Shown: piece after piece, positions 32,178-38,951 of the stretch
Layout of the letters: every line of letters begins with the position of its first letter
Position numbering within the stretch: the stretch's first letter is position 1
Notes under the pieces: model-generated
The model's input: only the letters and a program-made list of their open reading frames with translations
The model's database searches: none
Told to the model about the DNA's origin: nothing
NCBI GenBank assembly: GCA_964371655.1
Contig: CAYJOD010000056.1
Coordinates: 1 to 40,594, forward strand
Reading direction: 5' to 3'
Length of the DNA: 40,594 nt
Origin: CAZGSN01 sp964371655
GTDB lineage: Bacteria; Desulfobacterota; Binatia; HRBIN30
Made by a program: the position numbers and the translations under genes

Positions 32178-34253
32178 TTAGGGCTGCTTTGAGCACTGCA
32201 GCAGACGGCGCGCCGAGGTGTGATCGAGCGTCGCGCAGCGCTCCAGCCAGGGGCCGATCTCGGGTGTGGATTCGGCGCTGTTGGTGACCGCGAGGAAGTC
32301 GCCTTCGCGGGCAAGCTCGTCGAGCGTGGCGGTCGCGCGCTTCCCTGCGTCCTCGCCGAGGTCCCACGGCGGCAGCAGCGGCACGAGCCGTTGGCGCAGA
32401 CCGCTGACTGCGGTTGCATCGTCCTGCGCGCGCAGATCGCGCCAGTCGATTTCGACGCCCGCTACGCGCGCCAGGTTGTAGGCGAGGAGGGTGCTGTCCG
32501 GGGCGAAGGTGACGGCGATGCGCAACTCCGGCCGCGCGCTGATCACCTTCGCGAAGCGACGGCCGAAGGCGGCTGGATCGGGCGCGTAGATCCGGTCCGC
32601 CGCGTTCGCGAGCGCGCCAGGAACACTGGCAGCGGTAGCCAGCGCGACCACAGCCGCGGTCAGGAGTCGGAGACTCGGTGCCGTTGGGAGCTCGGACAGT
32701 GCGAGCGCAAGCGGCAACAGCGGCAATGCGGAAACGAAGTAGTAGGCCTGGATGCGGGCGGGCTCTACCAGCAAGAGCATGCCGGCGACCACCGCAGCGG
32801 CGCCGGCGAGCGGAGCCAACACCGAGCGCTCCCGTCGCGCTAGAGCCACGATGAGCAGCACGACCACCACGCAGACAAGAGCACCCAGGGCATTCACTAC
32901 GGTGTAACCGATCTCGCGCGCCATCCCTGCAACCGAATGCTCGCCCCATACGATCTGTGGGAAGACACGGGCCGCCTGCCGGACCGGGTAGTCCCGCAGT
33001 AGTGTGACCGCGGCGAGCGCAAGACTGGGGAGGCCTGCCAGCGTGCCGAGCGCCGCCGCGCGTAACGCCCGGCGCTCGATCCGACCGGTCCAGCGCATCG
33101 CAAGCCAGAAGCCGAGCAGTAGGAACGGCGCGAGGTAGTAGGTCCACAGGAGCAGCGCATGTCCGATCGCGGCGATCCAAAGCGCCAAGCGAGTAGGCCG
33201 CTGGCAAGCGCGCAGCGAGGCGGCCAGCGTCAGGACCGCGAGCAGCCCGAACAGCGCCAGCTCGCTGACCTCACGTGATCGATCCACGAGCACCGGTGAA
33301 GCGGTCGCGGCGAGCGCCGCGCAAACCGCGACCATTGACGGCGGTATCGGGCTGGCTGTGGACGCGTCCTGGCGCAGCCAGCGGGCGGCGCCGAGGATCG
33401 CCGGACCGATGAGCGCGCCCGCGATGACCGCCGGCAGGCGCACGACCACCTCTGACTGGCCAAAGCGCTGGGCAACGTGGAGCAGCAGGAACATCAGCGG
33501 CGGGTGCCGATCGTGTAGCGCGGCCGTGTCCAGCAGATCGATCAGCGGGAGGTGCGCGGTGAACAATCGCTGCACGTCCCCGTCGAACAGGAATGGAAAA
33601 TCCAGACGCGTCACGCGCAGCCAGAACCCCAAGGCTGCGAGCAGCACGGCGAGCGCCAGGTATCCCATGGGTGTCTCGGCGAGCAACACGCCGAGCCCCA
33701 CGAGTAGCGCCCCTGCGAAAAATGCCCGCTTCTCTCTGAGGCGGTCGAGTAGTCGCTCAAGGTACGCGGGGACATCGGGGCGCCGGGCCAGATTGTCGAT
33801 GCGCAGACCGCCTGGGTCGTTGGCTCGGACAGCGGCGACGATAGCGCCCAGGACGGCCGCGCAGTCCGCTGGAGGGGCGTTGGTCCCGAACGCCTCGTAG
33901 GCCAAGTCGAAGCTCAATGTGTGGATGGCCTCCTGCCAGCGGCCGCGATCAAGGAGGTGAATCTCAACGTGGTGGGCGCCGCTCGTCGCCACCAGCACCA
34001 GGTCGTCCTCGTGGCCGGGTGCGGGTTCACCGAGGACGTATTCGCCCGCGACTCCAGGGATCGGCTCGTTCGGCCCGAGGGGGCGGAGCAACGTGTCCAG
34101 CGAGAGCTGTACCGGCCGTGGCCACGCCAGGCCGACGAGCATACCTGCCATGGCAAGCCAGGCGACGATCTTGGCGAGGCGCGGGAGTGCGCCGGCCGCG
34201 CTGAGCCTCGACGCGCTACGAACCGAACCGCTGCGTGGAGAGAGTGGAACCAT
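32178..34253 (-). CDS. GT39/ArnT-like membrane glycosyltransferase
   Basis: 691 residues. One N-terminal helix, a periplasmic insertion (about 45-175), then 10 or more helices. The first large loop carries DFPFLFDGDVQR, HDRHPPLMFLLLH and RLPAVIAG: the acidic cluster, HPPL and R-L-P elements typical of the PMT_2/GT39-GT83 group (protein O-mannosyltransferase and ArnT relatives). A soluble C-terminal part follows (about 560-691). It likely adds a sugar from a lipid carrier to a protein or lipid outside the membrane. It is downstream of the other GT-C-like gene and the tandem radical SAM gene on the same strand; convergent with the 30111 gene, 33 bp apart. Confidence 0.8.
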   Translation of the reverse strand: MVPLSPRSGSVRSASRLSAAGALPRLAKIVAWLAMAGMLVGLAWPRPVQLSLDTLLRPLGPNEPIPGVAGEYVLGEPAPGHEDDLVLVATSGAHHVEIHLLDRGRWQEAIHTLSFDLAYEAFGTNAPPADCAAVLGAIVAAVRANDPGGLRIDNLARRPDVPAYLERLLDRLREKRAFFAGALLVGLGVLLAETPMGYLALAVLLAALGFWLRVTRLDFPFLFDGDVQRLFTAHLPLIDLLDTAALHDRHPPLMFLLLHVAQRFGQSEVVVRLPAVIAGALIGPAILGAARWLRQDASTASPIPPSMVAVCAALAATASPVLVDRSREVSELALFGLLAVLTLAASLRACQRPTRLALWIAAIGHALLLWTYYLAPFLLLGFWLAMRWTGRIERRALRAAALGTLAGLPSLALAAVTLLRDYPVRQAARVFPQIVWGEHSVAGMAREIGYTVVNALGALVCVVVVLLIVALARRERSVLAPLAGAAAVVAGMLLLVEPARIQAYYFVSALPLLPLALALSELPTAPSLRLLTAAVVALATAASVPGALANAADRIYAPDPAAFGRRFAKVISARPELRIAVTFAPDSTLLAYNLARVAGVEIDWRDLRAQDDATAVSGLRQRLVPLLPPWDLGEDAGKRATATLDELAREGDFLAVTNSAESTPEIGPWLERCATLDHTSARRLLQCSKQP

Positions 34254-34339
34254 ACAAAACAGCGATATTGAAAGAATCGGATACGGTCAGGAATCCGAAC
34301 CGCGTGAGCGAGACCGATACCATCTGCATAAGGACCGAA

Positions 34340-36337
34340 TCAAGGTGTCCAGCGATAGAGGCCGACGTGCGGGCGCTTGCCGCGGAAGAAGTTCACTGTG
34401 GCATGCGCGGAGACGGTGTCCTCGGCCAGGGTTTCGTGGTGGCCGATCGTGCGTGCCTGTGCACAGGCCTTCCCGATGTAGACGACCGCTGCCTCGGCAA
34501 TGCCGTGGACCAACGGGTCGTCCGCCGTATCCGCAATCTCGCAGGCGACGCTCGCATAGTAGGCGACGCAACCGGAGTCGTTGAAGACCCTTGCCGGGTC
34601 ATCCGGAAGGTAGAGAAAGTGCAAGCGCGGAAATTCGAGCCCGAGGGGCGAGCGCGGAATGTCCAGACAGCAGTCCATGTCGCGCGGCAACGCATCGACA
34701 CGCAGCGGCACCTGATAAACCGCACAGTCATCCGGTAGCTGCGCCAAGGCCGCGCGCGTGAACGTATACTCATCTTGGAAGGCATAGCGAGTCGCGTACG
34801 CCGTGCGCGCGGCAAGAGCGCTCCAGGCGCCGAGGACAACGATTCCAAGCGCCGCCATCGCGTTGCGATAGGGGCGCGGCACCGGTGCCAAGATCGCCTC
34901 GAACCCCAGCCCCGAGGCAATGAGAAAGATCGGAATCGTGAACAGAAAATAGCGCGCACCCAAGAGCTCGTCGGGTAGGAAGAGGCGTCCTGGAATGGCA
35001 AAGGCGAGTAGCAAGGTGCCGGCGACGCGCGCTAGGAGCAGCGGTCGCTGCAGCCCCATCGCCATCACGCCCGGGATGGCCAGGAGCACCGCCGCAAGCG
35101 ATACCCAGGCCGGGTCACGGGTTGCAAGGGTCCAGAACTGGGGGATGGAATGGCGCAGCGCGAAGATCTGCCCTTCCCATTCCGGCATCGGGTGGTGCGA
35201 TGGAAGCGCGATGAGCCGGTACGTCGCCGCCAGCGTCGCCGCGGCCACCAGGCCCAGAACCGCAACTCGCCAGCGCCGCGACCGGCCGTGTAGGCAGGTT
35301 GCGGCTTCGGCGCGATCGCGCAGCAATGGCCACATCAACACCAAGGATGCTTGCGCGGCCATGTCCACGCGCGTCGCGCACACCAAAGGAAACAGAAGAA
35401 CGGCTAACCCGAACCAGAGCCGGTCGCCGGTGCGCGCGGCGCGCAGCCACCCGAGGAGCAAGCCCAGGCACAACGTCGACGCCAGCACATGCTCGCTAGT
35501 GGTCGCCGACAGGCGTGCGTGAAACGGCGCGAAGACGAGCAGGACGAGCGTCGCGGCCGTCGCGTTCATTCCAACCTGTAGCTCGCGCAGCACCGCGAGC
35601 AGCAGGGGCAGCGCGGCGGCTCCGAGGAGAAGCTGCGAGACGATCAGTGTGTGCGAGCTCCAGATCCCGGCATCGCGAAGCAGCGACTGGAAGGCAAAGT
35701 AGCCGGGGCCGAAGCGTGACCACGGCGGCGGCCCGACGGCGGGCATCACCTCCGAATACCAGTTGCCCAACGAGAACGGCAGGGCGGCACGCACCGCCAG
35801 AGCCGCGGCGAAGCTCGCGATGCCGATGGCGAGCCAGCGTGCATCGACCGAGCGAAGTGTTCTTGCGCCGCGAATCAGAAGTCCCAAGCCAACCAGGAAG
35901 ACGCCGACAAACAGTGCCCGCGTGGCGTGGAACAATTGGTCGTCGGCGCGGCCGCCGTCACCGATCGGCGCTTCCTCGGCGACCGCCTTCTCAAATGCGG
36001 CGAGGAGCGGGACGACGCTCGGGCAGCTGCGGACAATTTCGTCGGGGATCTCGACGACGAAGGGCCCGCCGGTGTGTCCGCCGTTCGGCGCGCACTGGCG
36101 CGGGACCATATTGATCGGAGGAAGCAGCGTGCCGCCGCGCGACCACCTTGCCTCGAGGCTCTCGCGTTTGGTCTCGACTCCCTCAAACTTGCAGTCGGTT
36201 TCCGTTGGCGGGTGGTTCAGGACAGCGAAGAGCCGCGCCGTGGTCGAGTCCGAAATCCCTTCCCGGCACGCGGTCGGGGCGGCGCCCAGCGTCGATTCGC
36301 TGGCGACGAGGACCGCGGCGAATGTCGCCACGAGCAT
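34340..36337 (-). CDS. Polytopic membrane protein, GT-C-like (paralogue of the 30.1-kb gene)
   Basis: 665 residues from the ATG at 36337 (N-terminus MLVATFAAVLVASESTLG, signal-anchor-like). A Cys-containing extracytoplasmic segment (about 20-120) precedes about ten helices, with RFGPGYFAFQ after helix 3, matching YGPGYFELF of the 30111-32144 protein. The soluble C-terminus (about 550-665) contains a LPDDC segment comparable to LHDMPPGC in that protein. The frame stays open to a TTG at 36610, but the extra residues are the translated palindromic repeat at 36388-36544, so the later start is preferred; this is not certain. Probably in one unit with the flanking minus-strand genes. Sugar donor unknown. 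Confidence 0.7.
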   Translation of the reverse strand: MLVATFAAVLVASESTLGAAPTACREGISDSTTARLFAVLNHPPTETDCKFEGVETKRESLEARWSRGGTLLPPINMVPRQCAPNGGHTGGPFVVEIPDEIVRSCPSVVPLLAAFEKAVAEEAPIGDGGRADDQLFHATRALFVGVFLVGLGLLIRGARTLRSVDARWLAIGIASFAAALAVRAALPFSLGNWYSEVMPAVGPPPWSRFGPGYFAFQSLLRDAGIWSSHTLIVSQLLLGAAALPLLLAVLRELQVGMNATAATLVLLVFAPFHARLSATTSEHVLASTLCLGLLLGWLRAARTGDRLWFGLAVLLFPLVCATRVDMAAQASLVLMWPLLRDRAEAATCLHGRSRRWRVAVLGLVAAATLAATYRLIALPSHHPMPEWEGQIFALRHSIPQFWTLATRDPAWVSLAAVLLAIPGVMAMGLQRPLLLARVAGTLLLAFAIPGRLFLPDELLGARYFLFTIPIFLIASGLGFEAILAPVPRPYRNAMAALGIVVLGAWSALAARTAYATRYAFQDEYTFTRAALAQLPDDCAVYQVPLRVDALPRDMDCCLDIPRSPLGLEFPRLHFLYLPDDPARVFNDSGCVAYYASVACEIADTADDPLVHGIAEAAVVYIGKACAQARTIGHHETLAEDTVSAHATVNFFRGKRPHVGLYRWTP

Positions 36338-36387
36338 CCCGACTTGTCGGCGCCGAGATCGCCGGTGTCGTACCGAGGCGGGGCGGG

Positions 36388-36544
36388 TCGGCTTTGCCCA
36401 ATAATTCGGTTCCGGGTTCGGAGTTCCGCCCTTAGGCGGTCTCAGCGGAATGCCAACATTCCAGTTGGCGCCGCCTAAAGGCGGAACTCCAAACGGTCCG
36501 CGTGTTGCTTGCACACGGGCCGACGAATTGTTGGGCAAAGCCGG
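36388..36544. repeat. 157-bp nested palindromic element
   Basis: Outer arms 36388-36408 and 36524-36544 pair over 21 bp with two mismatches. Inner arms 36420-36439 and 36471-36490 pair over 20 bp with one mismatch (GGAGTTCCGCC...). Same nested plan as 3751-3900 but unrelated sequence. It lies in the gap 36338-36596 and is open in the reading frame of the downstream gene. Confidence 0.85.
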
Positions 36545-36596
36545 GCGGGTCAGAGCCTCTCCTTGTCGCGAATCCGCGTTGCTGGCGAAGGCGACC

Positions 36597-38435
36597 TCAC
36601 GGGGCTGCAAACGTGCTCACGTCGCCGACGATGGGATGAAGCTCCGCCGTGCCGTGAAGAGCGGCGTAGCGACGACGGAGGCCATAGCACTTGGTCTGCG
36701 CTACACACGCTCGGCACGCTTCGGTCTTGATGAACTCGCCACCGTCAAACCCCACGGGAATGTCCTCACGTGACAGTGGGTCGTCGATCGACCACGGCGA
36801 CAAGCAGAGCGGCAGGCCGCACATGAAATCGAGAGGCGACACCCAGAGCCCGAGATCGTAGGCACGGCGTAGCGCCTCGCGCAGATACGGTAGGACGTCG
36901 CTGTAGCGCGGGATCAGATCGCGCTCCATGGGCACGACGTCGGAGGACGCGGCGACAAACGAAAGACTCAGCATCACCGCGGGCCAGCGCCGGTGGACGA
37001 AATCGATATAGCTCGGTAGGTCGCGGTAGTTCTTCTCGCACATCACGAAGTTGAGCTCCAGCAGGACATCCAGGTGCGCGAGGATATCCAATCCGGCTAC
37101 CGTCTTGACAAATGTGCCCGGCGCTTCCGTGACCGCGTCGGAAATTTCCGGGGTGCTACCGTGCAACGAGACGAGGACTTCGTCGACACCGGCGTCGATG
37201 ATCTCGCGCGCAAAGGCTGCGTCGCTGAAGCGGATGGCGTTCGATTGCAGCTCGACGGGTCCGTGCGAGTGTTGCCGGGCCAGGCGGATGTACTCGATCA
37301 GCTTCGGATTGAGAGTGGGCTCGCCGCCGGAGATGGTGATCCGTGCGCCACGGCGTCCGGCATCGACGATGGCATCGCGAACTGCCTTGTCTGCCGCCGT
37401 CGGCAGATGGGTGGACACGAAGCAGAAACGACAAGCCTGGTTGCACTGGAAGTTGACGCGGATGATGCGCTCCTCTTCGGGGGCCTCATTCGGCTTCTGA
37501 CGGCGATTGTCGGACACCATCTCGCGGGCGATCTGCTCACGCACCGTTGAAATGACGGAGAGCCGACGCCGGCTGCGGTCGTCGGTGATGGGTCGCATCG
37601 TGGGGATCGGAAAACGCGCCAGGTAGGTCTCCGACAGGCCGGCGCAACGATCCGCGACGAGACACGAGGCGCAGGCTTCGAGCTGTCGATAGCCGGGACG
37701 GTCCGCACCTCCGGGGCTCATGGCATGCAGCAGGTGCGCGGAGGCTGCTCGTGTCGGAAAAACGCACGGAGGCGGGCCCGTGAGCGTGTCGACGCGGACG
37801 GGAATTCGCAACGACTGCGCCGCGGCATCCACCGCCACGATGGTCTGGACAGCAACGTCATAGGAGAGAAGCTCGGTTGAGTCGGGGCCGGTCTCGGGCA
37901 CCGAGAGCACGATGCCTTCGATTCCGTCGTCTTGCCCGAGGCGCTCGCGTAGGGTCTGCGGCAGCCCGGGGAGCAGCGCCGCGGTGGAGCGCACCACGGC
38001 GGCAGCGATCTCGACCGGCACTTCGGCCCGACGCAGTGCCGCGATGCCCGCCATCGTGCGCGCAAAACCGCCCTCGTCGCGCGTCACGGAATCGAGGCGA
38101 TCGTCCGCACCGGCGAGGTTGACCCGCGCTCGCCCCAAGCCCGCTTGGCGCCAGGCTAGGGCGCGCCGGTCGTCGACGAGCGCCGCGTTGGTCTCGATGG
38201 TGACCTCCAGTCCCAACCCGCGCGCGTAGGTGATGATCGCGGCGAGGTCTCGACGCAGGGAGGGCTCACCTCCGCTGAGGACGATCTCGTTCGTGCCGGC
38301 GCTCGCGGCACGCGCGATGCGCGCGCGCAAGGACGCAGGTCGTATCAGGTCTGGATCGTCGACGGGTTGGCGACTGTTGCAGTACGTGCAGTTCTGGTTG
38401 CAGGTGAGGTTGGTCGTGACGGACTCGGTGCGCAT
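36597..38435 (-). CDS. Tandem double radical SAM protein
   Basis: 612 residues made of two complete radical SAM units. Unit 1: C12-x3-C16-x2-C19 (TCNQNCTYC), SGGEPSL near 54-60, and a C-terminal C255-x2-C258-x5-C264-x-G. Unit 2: C331-x3-C335-x2-C338 (CNQACRFC), SGGEPTL near 369, and C574-x2-C577-x5-C583-x-G. Each unit therefore has its own 4Fe-4S radical SAM site and an identical-spacing extra Cys motif. The halves differ strongly in sequence, so an old duplication or fusion. The ATG at 38435 has AGGG upstream (TTG at 38438 adds one residue). It is the first gene of a minus-strand run with two GT-C-like genes. Substrate unknown. Confidence 0.88.
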   Translation of the reverse strand: MRTESVTTNLTCNQNCTYCNSRQPVDDPDLIRPASLRARIARAASAGTNEIVLSGGEPSLRRDLAAIITYARGLGLEVTIETNAALVDDRRALAWRQAGLGRARVNLAGADDRLDSVTRDEGGFARTMAGIAALRRAEVPVEIAAAVVRSTAALLPGLPQTLRERLGQDDGIEGIVLSVPETGPDSTELLSYDVAVQTIVAVDAAAQSLRIPVRVDTLTGPPPCVFPTRAASAHLLHAMSPGGADRPGYRQLEACASCLVADRCAGLSETYLARFPIPTMRPITDDRSRRRLSVISTVREQIAREMVSDNRRQKPNEAPEEERIIRVNFQCNQACRFCFVSTHLPTAADKAVRDAIVDAGRRGARITISGGEPTLNPKLIEYIRLARQHSHGPVELQSNAIRFSDAAFAREIIDAGVDEVLVSLHGSTPEISDAVTEAPGTFVKTVAGLDILAHLDVLLELNFVMCEKNYRDLPSYIDFVHRRWPAVMLSLSFVAASSDVVPMERDLIPRYSDVLPYLREALRRAYDLGLWVSPLDFMCGLPLCLSPWSIDDPLSREDIPVGFDGGEFIKTEACRACVAQTKCYGLRRRYAALHGTAELHPIVGDVSTFAAP

Positions 38436-38616
38436 CAATAATCCCTGTCCGAATCGTACACTACCAAACGTCGTCGGGCGATTCTTTAGAGCGGAGTTTT
38501 TCTACCGCCACCGGGAATGGGTCGGCTCGGGAGTCGTTCTCTCCGGGCAAATGATTCGCGCGTGGCAGTGTGTCGCGCGCCGAATCCACGGGCGTGAAGT
38601 AGGGGCGGCGTCCGTC

Positions 38617-38799
38617 GTGAAAGCGTCAGTGAAAATTTTACTTGCAATAGGGCTTGGACTCCTTGTATGCCTCCTTCGTCCCCTATTCGTAGAAGAGAAG
38701 TCACTACTCGGCTCGGCCGGTGCGGTTTACCAGGGGCGCACGTCTGGCTCAGAGTCCGTTATGTCCACGCGGCGTTCGTCGCCCGCTGGAGCGTGGTGA
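38617..38799 (+). CDS. Possible small single-span membrane protein
   Basis: 60 residues from a GTG at 38617 with AGGGGCGG upstream. One hydrophobic helix (VKILLAIGLGLLVCLL, about 5-20) and a short hydrophilic tail. It lies in the otherwise gene-free 516-bp gap 38436-38951 between two divergent genes, and the local sequence is less GC-rich than its surroundings. Could equally be chance or a gene remnant. Confidence 0.3.
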   Translation: MKASVKILLAIGLGLLVCLLRPLFVEEKSLLGSAGAVYQGRTSGSESVMSTRRSSPAGAW

Positions 38800-38951
38800 A
38801 GGCCTTCTCGGATCAGGGACCACGGGATCGGTGTACGCATAGGGAAGTTATGGAACTCGACGACTCCAGGATGGGGCGCTCGGCTGCAGCCTCGTTTGCG
38901 CTGACCGCTTGCGCGGGTTTGCATCATCGTGCGCACGTGTCGACGTCGACA

